A DNA stretch of 64,000 nucleotides from an uncultured Geobacter sp. (GCA_903902855.1 CAIUWK010000026.1:62001-126000); one strand, 5' to 3'; positions 34,513-43,667 are shown, counted from the stretch's first letter. Notes: generated from the sequence alone by a model not told the origin. Made by a program: numbers and translations.

Positions 34513-35618
34513 AGTCCTGGATACGGCCGGTCATCCTGCTTCTGGTCATCATCGGCATCACCCTGCTTCACTACCTGACCCCGCTGAAGCTGCATTTTCT
34601 GCACGATATCTTCCAGCGGCTCTATTATCTACCAATTATCCTGGCCGCCTTCTGGTATGGTCTTCGTGGCGGCCTGGCCTGCTCCCTTCTGGTCAGTTGC
34701 GTCTATGCCCCCCATATCCTCTTCCAGTGGGGTGGGGAGCTGACCCTGGAGATGGAGAAATATCTGGAGATTCTACTCTATAACATCGTCGGCGGCATAA
34801 CCGGTTTTTTGTCCCAGAAAGAGCGGGAGCGGAGCGCCCAGCTGCAGGAGACCGCCAAGGGGCTGGCCGAATCCTTTGAAACACTCCGGGCCCAGTCGGA
34901 ACGAATCACCCTGATCGAGGGGGAACTCCGCCGGGCGGAAAAACTTTCGACACTGGGAGAGATGGCTGCGGTGCTGGCCCATGAGATCCGCAATCCGCTG
35001 GGTTCCATCCGGGGTACCGCCGAGATCCTGAGAGACGACTACCGACCCGGCGACCCCAAATACGAGTTCATCGAGATCCAGATCAAGGAGACGGAGCGCC
35101 TCAACCGGGTGGTGGAGGATTTTCTGCAGATGGCGCGGCCGCAACCGCCGGAGATGCAGTCATGTCTTGTGCAGGAAGAGCTGGAAACCATGGTGACCCT
35201 GGTGGCGCAGGATGCCCGGAGGCGACAGATTCAACTTCTGCTGCACCCTTCGGTGGTCCCCCTGATACTCAAGGCCGATGGGGAGAAACTTCGCCAGGCC
35301 TTTCTGAATATCATCCTCAACTCCCTGCAGGCCACCCCTGCCGGTGGAGCGGTAGTCATCTCCACCAGGATTGATCAGGGGACGGCATGCGAGATCACGT
35401 TTCATGATTCCGGCCAGGGGATCGAGGCCGAGGCGCTGGAGCGGATCTTTGAACCCTTTTTCACCTCCAAGCCCGACGGTACCGGGTTGGGGCTGGCCAT
35501 TACCAGGAAGATCATCGAGATTCATGGGGGGAGCATGGCGGTGACAAGTGAAGCGGGGCACGGCACAACCGTCACGGTGAGGTTGCCGCTGCTGACTGCG
35601 GCAGAGGGGGGAGCGTGA
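34509..35618 (+). CDS. Sensor histidine kinase (NtrB-like, membrane-bound)
   Basis: The protein has 369 residues. Three to four membrane helices occupy residues 5-100 (WIRPVILLLVIIGITLLHYL, LYYLPIILAAFWYGL, LACSLLVSCVYAPHIL), with only short loops outside, so it may sense a membrane or periplasmic cue. A coiled coil follows. The dimerisation helix holds the phospho-acceptor histidine in AAVLAHEIRNPLGSIRGTAE, and the ATPase domain has FLNIILNSLQATPAGG (N box), FHDSGQGIEAEALERIFEPF and TGLGLAITRKIIEIHGG (G boxes). It overlaps its regulator gene by 4 bp. The position inside the metal cluster suggests that it detects a metal ion. Confidence 0.93.
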   Translation: MKSWIRPVILLLVIIGITLLHYLTPLKLHFLHDIFQRLYYLPIILAAFWYGLRGGLACSLLVSCVYAPHILFQWGGELTLEMEKYLEILLYNIVGGITGFLSQKERERSAQLQETAKGLAESFETLRAQSERITLIEGELRRAEKLSTLGEMAAVLAHEIRNPLGSIRGTAEILRDDYRPGDPKYEFIEIQIKETERLNRVVEDFLQMARPQPPEMQSCLVQEELETMVTLVAQDARRRQIQLLLHPSVVPLILKADGEKLRQAFLNIILNSLQATPAGGAVVISTRIDQGTACEITFHDSGQGIEAEALERIFEPFFTSKPDGTGLGLAITRKIIEIHGGSMAVTSEAGHGTTVTVRLPLLTAAEGGA

Positions 35619-36991
35619 AGGCGAAGATCCTGGTAATAGATGACGATACTTCCCTCCGGCGGGTGCTTGAATACAACCTGCAGGAAGCGGGGTACGAGGT
35701 CCGGACGGCAGCCTCAGGGGAAGAGGGGGTATACCTATTCGAGCAGCAGCAGCCGGACCTGGTCATCACCGACATGAAGATGCCCGGCATGGATGGGCTC
35801 ACGCTGCTCAAAGCGGTGAAGGAGCGCTCACCGGAAACCCTGGTGGTCATCATCACCGCCTTCGGCACCATCGACCTGGCGGTGGAGGCGATGAAGGCCG
35901 GCGCCTACGACTACATCACCAAACCGTTCAACCGTGAGGCCCTCAGGCTGACCATCGGCAAGGCGCTCCAGTTCAGCGGTCTGGCCCAGGAGAATCGGCG
36001 TCTGAAGAGCCAGCTGGCGGACAAGGCCGATTTCCGCACCATCATCGGCACTTCCCCGAAGATGGAGCAGCTCTTCCAGGTCATCAGGAAGGTGGCCGAT
36101 ACCGAGGCCGCAATACTGATAACCGGCGAATCCGGCACGGGTAAGGAGCTGGTCGCCCGCTCCATCCATGCCAACAGTTCCCGCAGGGATGCTCCTTTTC
36201 TGGCCATCAACTGCGCCGCCATCCCCCGCGACCTGCTGGAGAGCGAGCTGTTCGGTCATGTGAAGGGGGCCTTTACCGGTGCGGTGCGGGACAAAAGCGG
36301 CAAATTCCAGATGGCGGAAGGGGGGACCCTCTTCCTGGACGAGGTGGGGGACCTCCCCCTGGAGTTGCAGCCCAAGCTCCTCCGGGCGCTCCAGGAAAAG
36401 GAGGTGACGCCGCTGGGGGGGACAACGCTGCAGAGGCTGGACGTTCGCATCGTTGCCGCCACCAATATGGATATTGACCGGGCCCTGGCAGCGGGTAATT
36501 TTCGCGAAGACCTCTACTACCGGCTGGCGGTCATCCCCCTGGAACTGCCGCCGCTGCGGGAACGGCCCACGGATATCCCGCTCCTGATCCGCTACTTCTG
36601 CGGCAAACACCAGGGGGAAAAGGTTCTCTTCGATGCTGATGCCCTCAACGCTCTGGTTGCGTACTCCTGGCCCGGCAATGTGCGTGAATTGGAAAACAGC
36701 GTGGAGCGGATGCTCATCATGCGCAACAGCGAGATGATCACCCGTGAAGAACTCCCGGACAAGATTCTGAAAGATTACCGGCAGCGCCCCACCGGGGCGG
36801 GGGTGATCAACCTCCCCGATGAGGGGTATTCCCTGGAACAGCTGGAGCGGGAGGTGGTGGTGAACGCCCTGGAGCGTAACGACTGGAATCAGACCGCTGC
36901 CGCCCGTTTTTTGCGGATTCCCCGCCACACCCTCATTTACCGGCTGGAAAAATACGGGATCACGCTTCCGGAGAAGGAGAACAGGGGATGA
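35615..36991 (+). CDS. NtrC-family sigma-54 response regulator
   Basis: The protein has 458 residues. The receiver domain (about 3-120) carries ILVIDDDTSLRR, LVITDMKMPGMDG with the acceptor aspartate, and YITKPFN. The AAA+ domain (about 145-380) has Walker A GESGTGKELVARSIH, the sigma-54 contact loop GAFTGA in KGAFTGAVRDK, Walker B LFLDEVGDLPL and the arginine finger region YYRLAVIPLELPPLRERPTD. The Fis-type helix-turn-helix at the end is NQTAAARFLRIPRHTLIYRL. It should activate sigma-54 promoters on phosphorylation by the kinase encoded upstream. It overlaps cusC by 4 bp, so the cus genes are probably its targets. Confidence 0.96.
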   Translation: MKAKILVIDDDTSLRRVLEYNLQEAGYEVRTAASGEEGVYLFEQQQPDLVITDMKMPGMDGLTLLKAVKERSPETLVVIITAFGTIDLAVEAMKAGAYDYITKPFNREALRLTIGKALQFSGLAQENRRLKSQLADKADFRTIIGTSPKMEQLFQVIRKVADTEAAILITGESGTGKELVARSIHANSSRRDAPFLAINCAAIPRDLLESELFGHVKGAFTGAVRDKSGKFQMAEGGTLFLDEVGDLPLELQPKLLRALQEKEVTPLGGTTLQRLDVRIVAATNMDIDRALAAGNFREDLYYRLAVIPLELPPLRERPTDIPLLIRYFCGKHQGEKVLFDADALNALVAYSWPGNVRELENSVERMLIMRNSEMITREELPDKILKDYRQRPTGAGVINLPDEGYSLEQLEREVVVNALERNDWNQTAAARFLRIPRHTLIYRLEKYGITLPEKENRG

Positions 36992-38301
36992 CGAAACGGA
37001 TTTTTCTTCTCACCATGACGCTCTGCATCGTTCTTGCCGCGACTCTCTCCTCTGCGGCGGAGACGCTCCCGCCGGAAAATCTGGGGAGTCTGATCGCCAC
37101 CGCCCTGGCCGATAACCCGGAGCTGAAGTCGTCCCTTTCCCGCTGGCAGATGTTCGTCAACCGATCCCGGCAGGCAGGCCTCCTGGAAGATCCCATGTTC
37201 ATGTTCAAACTCCAGAATATGGTGGCTCGGGAGCCGCTGGCCTTTGACAAGGATCCCCAGACCGCCAAAGTGATCGGCATTACCCAGCAGTTCCCCTTCT
37301 GGGGGAAGCGTGCCCTCAGGCGGGAAGTGGCCAAACAGGAGGCGGAATCCTATAAGTGGGCTCTGGAAGAGCGTAAGCTGGAGCTGGTCCGGATGGTCAA
37401 GGAAGCCTACTACCAGCTCTACGCCGTGGACAAATCTCTGGAGATCGTGGCGAAGAACCTGAGAATCCTCTCCGACTTCACGACCATTGCGGAGTCCAGG
37501 TACTCGGTGGGGCAGGGGGTGCAGCAGGATATCTTCAAGGCCGCTCTGGAAAAATCCAAGCTCCTTGAGCTGCAGATCACCCTGAAACAGCAGCGGACGA
37601 GCCTGGAAGCCACCCTGAACTATCTCCTCTTCCGTCCCGAAGCCACCCCCGTCGGCAGGATTGCCGATTTCCGGCTTCCCACGCTCTCTCTGACTTCCCG
37701 GCAACTGAAAGAGCGCGCCTTTGACCAGAGACCTCAGCTCAAGAGTCTGACCACTCTGGCAAACAAGGGGGAGACGGCAAGGGAGTTGGCGCTGAAAGAG
37801 AGTTATCCCGACTTCAATCTTTCCCTGGAGTACATGTTCCGGGAAGAGTCCATGAACGATCCGGGGTACAACATGTTCTCCCTGGGGGTGACCTTTAACC
37901 TGCCGCTGCAACGGGAGCGCCGTCAGGCCATGGTCGCGGAGGCGTCGTCGGAAACGGTCATGTCCCGGGAAGAGCTGAATGCCTTCAAAAACAGTATCGC
38001 CTATTCGGTGAACGACCTGCTGGCCCAGATGGAGCGCCGCCGGAAACTGGTGGAGCTCTACCAGGGAGGGATCATCCCCCAGGCGGAGCAATCCCTGGAG
38101 TCGGCGGTCATCAGCTACAAGGTGAACAAGGTGGATTTCCTGACCCTTCTGGATGGGAGGGTGAACCTGTTCAACTACGAACGGGAGCTGTACGACTCCC
38201 TGGCCGACTACATGATGAAGCTGGCCCAACTGGAAGCGGTGGTGGGGATGGAACTCACCGCATCGCCGCTTCAGGTAAATCCAGGCAAAGAATATCCGTA
38301 A
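36988..38301 (+). CDS. cusC: CusC/TolC-family outer membrane efflux protein
   Basis: The protein has 437 residues with a signal peptide (about 1-23, ending SSAAE). The outer-membrane efflux repeats are present (LGSLIATALADNPELKSSLS; YYQLYAVDKSLEIV; SLGVTFNLPLQRERRQAMVA; YKVNKVDFLTLLDGRVNLFN). This is the metal-efflux branch, seen often in Geobacter cus operons, with the GITQQFPFWGKRALRREVAK segment. It forms the exit duct for CusBA. The last residues are NPGKEYP and the TAA stop is part of the inserted repeat element at 38298-38423. The 19 bp before it are repeated after the element. Confidence 0.93.
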   Translation: MTKRIFLLTMTLCIVLAATLSSAAETLPPENLGSLIATALADNPELKSSLSRWQMFVNRSRQAGLLEDPMFMFKLQNMVAREPLAFDKDPQTAKVIGITQQFPFWGKRALRREVAKQEAESYKWALEERKLELVRMVKEAYYQLYAVDKSLEIVAKNLRILSDFTTIAESRYSVGQGVQQDIFKAALEKSKLLELQITLKQQRTSLEATLNYLLFRPEATPVGRIADFRLPTLSLTSRQLKERAFDQRPQLKSLTTLANKGETARELALKESYPDFNLSLEYMFREESMNDPGYNMFSLGVTFNLPLQRERRQAMVAEASSETVMSREELNAFKNSIAYSVNDLLAQMERRRKLVELYQGGIIPQAEQSLESAVISYKVNKVDFLTLLDGRVNLFNYERELYDSLADYMMKLAQLEAVVGMELTASPLQVNPGKEYP

Positions 38302-38423
38302 CTGCTCAGGTTGATAGGTTGAAGGCTGAAGACTATGAGGGAAAACTTCACAAAATCAATAAAGGCGACCCATACGACACGGGTTTAACCTTCAGCCTTC
38401 AGCCTTGATACCTGAGAAGCTAC
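38298..38423. repeat. Palindromic repeat element, family A, copy 2
   Basis: It has inverted ends GTAACTGCTCAGG / CCTGAGAAGCTAC and is directly abutted on both sides by the perfect 19-bp repeat ATCCAGGCAAAGAATATCC (38279-38297 and 38424-38442). Its first bases G-TAA-C give the cusC stop codon. The core (AAATCAATAAAGGCGAC) matches copies 1 and 3. Confidence 0.85.
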
Positions 38424-38458
38424 ATCCAGGCAAAGAATATCCCTACGAGGTGCATGAC

Positions 38459-39898
38459 ATGTCTCTCCAGAAAAGAATAACCATACCCCTGATCCTCCTG
38501 AGTATTGTCGCCCTGTCCGGTGGCGGCTGGTACACGTGGCAGCATAAGGGGCATGACCATGCCGCCGAAGGGAAACCGGCCCAGGGGAAACAGCTCTATA
38601 CCTGCTCCATGCACTCCTTCATCATCAAGGAGAAGCCGGGAACCTGTCCCATCTGCGGCATGGAATTGATCAAGAAACTTGACTCCGCTCCAGGTGGAGG
38701 AGGGGAGTCAACCAAGCAGCTGGGAGAGATGCTGGGGCATGTCTCCCTCTCGCCGACCCAGCGAGTCATGGCCAACGTGGCCACCGTAGCGGCGAAACAG
38801 ATGACCCTGGACAAGGAGATCAACGCCGTGGGGATCGTCCAGTACGACCAATCACGGCAGGCCAAGGTCACGGCCTGGATCGCCGGCCGCATCGACAAAC
38901 TGCACGTGAACAAGGTCGGGGATATCGTCAGCAAGGATAAGCCGGTGGCCGAGATCTATTCACCAGACCTTCTGGCGACTCAGCAAGAATACCTGCTGGC
39001 GATCAGGAGCCGGGACCAGTTAAAAAGCTCGCCCATTGCCTCGATTTCCCAGAGTGGCGAGGGGCTGGTAACGTCGGCTAAACAACGGCTGATGCTCTTC
39101 GGGGTCAAGGAAAGCCAGATCGCCGACCTGGAAAAGGCAGGCAAGCCGAACATTCGGCTTCCCATTTATACCCCGCTCTCAGGTGTCGTTATCGAAAAAA
39201 TGGTCCAGGAGGGGCAGTATGTCAACACGGGAGAGGTGCTGTTCAATATTGCCGATCTCTCCAGAGTCTGGGTGGAGATCGACGTCTTTGAGAGCGAGGT
39301 TCCCTACGTGCGGGTGGGGCAGCAGGTGGAAATCCGTTCCTCGGGGGATCAGCATCTGGCGGTTCACGGCAGGATCGGTTTTGTCTATCCCTTTCACGAT
39401 CCCAAGACGCACACCGTCAAGGCACGTGTTGAACTGGCCAATACCGGCGGAAAGTTGAAACCTGACATGTTCGTCAACGCTATCATCAGGGTTCCGCTGG
39501 TCACGGGGATCGTCATCCCGGTGACGGCGGTCATTGATACCGGCAAGCGCCAGGTGGCATGGGTGGAAACAGCGCCAGGCATGTTTGAACCACGGGACGT
39601 CCTGGTGGGCGAGCGGGTGGAGGGCAAACTTCAGATTCTGTCCGGCCTTAAAGCGGGCGACAAGGTCGCGGTATCCGGTGGCTACCTGATCGACTCAGAA
39701 TCGCAGTTACAAACGGGGACCGGGGACCAGGGACCGGGTAAAGCGGGGACTGGGGATCGGGGACCGGGTATAACAGGGACTGGGGACTGGGGACCGGGGA
39801 CCGGTAAAGGCGGGCATGAGGGGCATACGCCGGCTGTGGCGCCTCCAAAGAGCCCTGCAAAGAAGGGGACGTTACAGATGGATGACATGAAAATGTGA
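38459..39898 (+). CDS. cusB: CusB-type metal efflux adaptor with metal-binding domain
   Basis: The product has 479 residues from the ATG at 38459. A membrane anchor at about 5-27 is followed by a His-rich segment (KGHDHAAEG) and a heavy-metal-binding domain (about 43-72: YTCSMHSFIIKEKPGTCPIC then GMELIKK). The HlyD-type adaptor core comes next (GIVQYDQSRQAKVTAWIAGR, IYTPLSGVVIEKMVQEGQYV, VWVEIDVFESEVPYVRVGQQ). It links CusA to CusC and passes Cu(I)/Ag(I) to the pump. The C-terminus from about residue 420 (TGTGDQGPGKAGTGDRGPG and on) is the translation of a GGGGACC-type repeat, an unusual tail, and ends with a Met/Asp-rich segment (MDDMKM). Confidence 0.93.
   Translation: MSLQKRITIPLILLSIVALSGGGWYTWQHKGHDHAAEGKPAQGKQLYTCSMHSFIIKEKPGTCPICGMELIKKLDSAPGGGGESTKQLGEMLGHVSLSPTQRVMANVATVAAKQMTLDKEINAVGIVQYDQSRQAKVTAWIAGRIDKLHVNKVGDIVSKDKPVAEIYSPDLLATQQEYLLAIRSRDQLKSSPIASISQSGEGLVTSAKQRLMLFGVKESQIADLEKAGKPNIRLPIYTPLSGVVIEKMVQEGQYVNTGEVLFNIADLSRVWVEIDVFESEVPYVRVGQQVEIRSSGDQHLAVHGRIGFVYPFHDPKTHTVKARVELANTGGKLKPDMFVNAIIRVPLVTGIVIPVTAVIDTGKRQVAWVETAPGMFEPRDVLVGERVEGKLQILSGLKAGDKVAVSGGYLIDSESQLQTGTGDQGPGKAGTGDRGPGITGTGDWGPGTGKGGHEGHTPAVAPPKSPAKKGTLQMDDMKM
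39715..39805. repeat. GGGGACC-type tandem repeat inside cusB
   Basis: About 90 bp made of GGGGACCGGGGACC, GGGGACTGGGGATCGG and similar words lie in frame in the 3' part of cusB, giving TGTGD-x-GPG repeats. The same words make the intergenic palindrome at 11634-11722. Confidence 0.8.
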
Positions 39899-39904
39899 CT
39901 AAAA

Positions 39905-39999
39905 CAGGCACGAGGCACCGGGCACGAGGCGCGAGGTGAAATCCTTCAACCCCGACGCCCTCCTGCCTGGTGCCAAGAGCCTCGCGCCTGGGGCCAGGA
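39905..39999. repeat. Imperfect palindromic repeat (GGCACGAGG type) between cusB and cusA
   Basis: The left arm GGCACCGGGCACGAGGCGCG and the complement of the right arm share the words GGCGCGAGG and GGCACCAGG. The element fills the whole gap, and its right end supplies the AGGA that serves as the ribosome site of cusA. Confidence 0.6.
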
Positions 40000-40005
40000 T
40001 TTATC

Positions 40006-43000
40006 ATGATAGAAAAGATTATTGAATATTCCGCCCGTAACCGGGTCATTGTTCTGATGCTCTTCGGGCTGATCATCGCCTGGGGGGTCTGGTCAGTTTA
40101 TAAAACCCCGGTGGATGCGATTCCCGACCTGTCGGACAACCAGGTAATCGTGTTTACCGACTACCCTGGCCGTTCGCCCCAAGTGGTGGAAGACCAGGTG
40201 ACGTATCCGCTGGCGGTCAACCTGCAAGGTCTCCCCCAGGTCCGGGCCGTACGGGCCTCCAGCGCCTTCGGCTTCTCCATGATCTACGTGATCTTCGAGG
40301 ACAAGGCCGACATCTACTGGGCGCGGACCCGCGTCCTGGAGCGGCTGAACTATGCGGCCTCGCTGCTCCCCCCCGGTGTGGTGCCGACACTTGGTCCTGA
40401 CGGCACCGGCGTGGGGCATGTCTTCTGGTACTCCATCGAGGGAAAAGGGTATGACCTGGAGCAGCTTCGGACCCTGCAGGACTGGTTCGTCCGGTATCAG
40501 CTCAACACCGTGCAGGGGGTGGCCGAGGTTGCCTCCATCGGTGGGTATGTGCGCGAGTACCAGATCGATCTGGACCCTAACAAGTTGTTTGCCTATAACG
40601 TCAAGATGGGCAAGGTCATTGACGCGGTCAAAGCCTCCAACAAGGATGTTGGGGGACGGCTGATCGAGCAGGCCGACGCCGAGTACCTGATCCGGGGACG
40701 GGGGTATGTGAAGAGCAAGGCGGATCTGGAAAATATCGTGGTGGGGAGCGATCAGCGGGGGACCCCCATCTATCTCCGGAATCTGGGTACCGTGCAGATG
40801 GGAGGGGCCATCCGCCGCGGCCTGCTGGAGATGAACGGTGATGGTGAAGCGGTTGGCGGCATTGTGGTCATGCGCTATGGCGAGAACGCCAAGGAGGTCA
40901 TCGACCGGGTCAAGCTGAAAATCACGGAACTGGAAAAAGGACTCCCCCCGGGGGTGAAGATCGGAGTCTCCTATGACCGCTCCGACCTGATCCAGCGGGC
41001 CATCGATACCCTGAAACATAACCTGCTGGAGGAATCGGTGGTTGTCTCGCTGGTGATCCTGGTCTTCCTGCTCCACTTTCAGAGCGCCCTGGTGATTGTG
41101 CTGACCCTCCCCATCTCGGTGCTCATCGCCTTCATCACCATGAAGCTCATGGGGGTCAGCTCCAACATCATGTCCCTGGGGGGGATCGCCATCGCCATCG
41201 GGGTTCTGGTGGATGCCGGGGTGATCATGGTGGAAAACTGTTATCGCCATCTGTCGGAGATGCCTCCCGAAGAACGGGCCGGCAAACGGCTGGAGGTCGT
41301 CATTACCTCGGCCAAACAGGTGGGACGGGCTATTTTCTTCTCCCTGGCGATCATCGTCCTCTCCTTTGTGCCGGTGTTCATGCTGGAGGGGCAGGAGGGG
41401 AAGCTGTTCCATCCTCTGGCTTTCACCAAGACTTTCTCCATGATGGGATCGGCTGTCATCGCCATCACCCTGGTGCCGGTATTGATGTACTACTTCATGC
41501 GGGGGAAGATGCCGCCGGAGAGTTCCAACCCGGTTTCCACCTTTTTTATCAGGCTCTACTCGCCGGTCATCCGCTGGGTCCTCGTCTGGAAGAAAACCAC
41601 CATCGCCCTGAACCTCCTGGCTCTGGCCATTGCCGTGCCGCTGTTCATGAACCTGGGGAGCGAGTTCATGCCTCCTCTGGACGAGGGGTCGCTCCTCTAT
41701 ATGCCGGTCACGCTCCCCAACGTCTCCATTACCGAGGCCAAACGGATCATCCAGGTACAGGACCGGATTATCAAGAGCGTTCCCGAGGTGGAACATGTCC
41801 TTGGCAAAGTGGGCCGGGCCGAAACCTCCACTGACCCGGCGCCGGTCTCCATGTTCGAGAGCATAATCATTCTCAAGCCCAAGGATCAATGGCGACCGGG
41901 GATCAAAAAAGCCGATATTGTGGCCGAACTGGATACCAAACTGCGACAGATCGGGGTGCGTAATGGCTGGACTCAGCCGATCATCAACCGGATCAACATG
42001 CTTTCCACCGGGGTGCGTACCGATCTGGGGGTCAAGATTTTTGGTAATGATCTGAATGTTCTCAAGGATCTGGCGCTTCAGGCCGAGGCGATCCTCAAGC
42101 CGATCCCCGGCGCTGCCGACGTGGTGGCTGAGCGGGTCACCGGTGGCAACTACCTCGACATCGACATCGATCGCGAGGCGGCGGCCCGCTATGGCGTCAA
42201 CGTGACTGATATCCAGGATGTCATCGAGACCGCTCTGGGTGGCGCCACACTCTCCACCACGGTGGAGGGGCGTAACCGTTTCCCCATCCGGATCCGCTAT
42301 CTGCGGGACTACCGCGATAACATCCCGGCCATCCGGCGGATTCTGGTCTCCGGCATGGAGGGCGCCCAGGTGCCTCTTTCCCTGGTGACGAAACTGAAGG
42401 TCTCCACCGGCGCCCCGGAGATCAACAGCGAAGGGGGGCTTCTGCGATCGCTGGTTTTTCTTAACGTTCGGGGGCGGGACATGGGGGGCTTTGTCACCGA
42501 GGCCAAGCAGGTCCTGGATAAGAACCTCAAACTCCCTCCCGGCTATTACGTTGCCTGGTCCGGCCAATGGGAAAACCAGATCCGTGCCAAGGCCCGACTG
42601 CAACTGCTGGTGCCGGCAGGGATTCTGATTATCTTCATCCTTCTCTACTTCACCTTCCACTCGGCCCTGGAGGCGAGCATGGTCATGCTCTCGGTCCCCT
42701 TTGCCCTGATCGGCGGCGTCTACCTGGTTTCGGCCCTGGGGTATAACCTGTCGGTGGCGGTCTGGGTGGGGTTCATCGCCCTCTACGGCATCGCCGTGGA
42801 GACCGGGGTGGTCATGGTCATCTATCTGCACGAGGCCCTGGACAAGAAGCTGATCAACGGCCCCTGCACGGAACAGGATATCTATGACGCCACCTTCGAG
42901 GGGGCGGTGCTCCGTCTGCGCCCCAAGCTGATGACCGTGGCGGTGGCGCTTCTGGGGCTGATTCCAATCATGTGGTCCACGGGTACCGGGGCTGATGTGA

Positions 43001-43143
43001 TGAAACCCATTGCTGCCCCAATGATCGGCGGCATGATCTCGTCGGCAGTGCATGTCCTCATCATGACTCCGGTGATCTTCGTGATCATGAAGAAGCGGGA
43101 TCTGCGGAAAGGGAGACTCCATTATTCCGGAATGAAACACTGA
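40006..43143 (+). CDS. cusA: CusA-type heavy-metal efflux RND pump
   Basis: The protein has 1045 residues from the ATG at 40006. It shows the HME-RND pattern: IIEYSARNRVIVLMLFGLII then KTPVDAIPDLSDNQVIVFTD at the start, YPGRSPQVVEDQVTYPL, the helix-4 segment GGIAIAIGVLVDAGVIMVEN, and the second half with TLPNVSITEAKRI and GVYLVSALGYNLSVAVWVGF. Twelve membrane helices and two periplasmic loops are apparent. It expels monovalent metals (Cu/Ag) using the proton gradient, with CusB and CusC encoded upstream. The alternative is a Co/Zn/Cd pump (CzcA-like). The metal-binding domain of the adaptor and the His/Met-rich protein downstream favour Cu/Ag. Confidence 0.94.
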   Translation: MIEKIIEYSARNRVIVLMLFGLIIAWGVWSVYKTPVDAIPDLSDNQVIVFTDYPGRSPQVVEDQVTYPLAVNLQGLPQVRAVRASSAFGFSMIYVIFEDKADIYWARTRVLERLNYAASLLPPGVVPTLGPDGTGVGHVFWYSIEGKGYDLEQLRTLQDWFVRYQLNTVQGVAEVASIGGYVREYQIDLDPNKLFAYNVKMGKVIDAVKASNKDVGGRLIEQADAEYLIRGRGYVKSKADLENIVVGSDQRGTPIYLRNLGTVQMGGAIRRGLLEMNGDGEAVGGIVVMRYGENAKEVIDRVKLKITELEKGLPPGVKIGVSYDRSDLIQRAIDTLKHNLLEESVVVSLVILVFLLHFQSALVIVLTLPISVLIAFITMKLMGVSSNIMSLGGIAIAIGVLVDAGVIMVENCYRHLSEMPPEERAGKRLEVVITSAKQVGRAIFFSLAIIVLSFVPVFMLEGQEGKLFHPLAFTKTFSMMGSAVIAITLVPVLMYYFMRGKMPPESSNPVSTFFIRLYSPVIRWVLVWKKTTIALNLLALAIAVPLFMNLGSEFMPPLDEGSLLYMPVTLPNVSITEAKRIIQVQDRIIKSVPEVEHVLGKVGRAETSTDPAPVSMFESIIILKPKDQWRPGIKKADIVAELDTKLRQIGVRNGWTQPIINRINMLSTGVRTDLGVKIFGNDLNVLKDLALQAEAILKPIPGAADVVAERVTGGNYLDIDIDREAAARYGVNVTDIQDVIETALGGATLSTTVEGRNRFPIRIRYLRDYRDNIPAIRRILVSGMEGAQVPLSLVTKLKVSTGAPEINSEGGLLRSLVFLNVRGRDMGGFVTEAKQVLDKNLKLPPGYYVAWSGQWENQIRAKARLQLLVPAGILIIFILLYFTFHSALEASMVMLSVPFALIGGVYLVSALGYNLSVAVWVGFIALYGIAVETGVVMVIYLHEALDKKLINGPCTEQDIYDATFEGAVLRLRPKLMTVAVALLGLIPIMWSTGTGADVMKPIAAPMIGGMISSAVHVLIMTPVIFVIMKKRDLRKGRLHYSGMKH

Positions 43144-43173
43144 AGCAACCACCAACCAAAAGGAGACGTAACC

Positions 43174-43632
43174 ATGAAAAGGACAACCGTAGTGATGGCA
43201 GCACTTTTTTCCCTGGCACTCCCCATGGCCTCGTTCGCGGCCCACGACCATGGCGCCATGCACGGCGACATGGCGGAGATGGGGAGCCCGGCTCATGAGG
43301 AGGTCATTGACGGCGTCAAGGCGACTTTCAAGGTGCTGAACATGAAAGAACATCTGAAGGGGCAGGCTCTCCCCAAGGGGATGACCGAGACCCATCACAT
43401 CATGGTGGAGTTCAAGGAAGCAAAAACCGGAAAGTCCCTGACCGAAGGTGAAGTCAAGATGAAAGTCCTGGGACCGGACAAGGGAGAGCAGACCAAGGAG
43501 TTGATGGGAATGCAGGGGCACTTCGGCGCCGACTTCAATCTGTCTCAAAAGGGGAAATACGGAGTGATGTGCAAGATCCTGCTGAAAGACGGGAAGGTGA
43601 GAAGCAGCAAGTTCTGGTACACGGTGAAGTAG
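43174..43632 (+). CDS. His/Met-rich periplasmic protein of the cus operon
   Basis: The protein has 152 residues with a signal peptide (about 1-22, ending ASFA). The mature N-terminus AHDHGAMHGDMAEMGSPAHE is rich in His and Met, typical of copper or silver binding. The rest is a small beta-sandwich-like domain (HHIMVEFKEAKTGKSLTEGE, MQGHFGADFNLSQKGKYGVM). It is not CusF by sequence but occupies the same place in the operon and probably buffers or delivers metal in the periplasm. The ribosome site AAAGGAGA is strong. It is the last gene of the metal operon. Confidence 0.8.
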   Translation: MKRTTVVMAALFSLALPMASFAAHDHGAMHGDMAEMGSPAHEEVIDGVKATFKVLNMKEHLKGQALPKGMTETHHIMVEFKEAKTGKSLTEGEVKMKVLGPDKGEQTKELMGMQGHFGADFNLSQKGKYGVMCKILLKDGKVRSSKFWYTVK

Positions 43633-43667
43633 CAGTACGTTGTCACGTTACGGAAAAAAGGCACTTC

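Noticed and set aside
40093-43548. Very long open frame on the minus strand (1151 codons) opposite cusA
   Set aside because: It is antisense to a clear RND pump, is full of His, Asp, Gly and Gln without domain motifs, and results from the codon bias of the GC-rich plus-strand gene.
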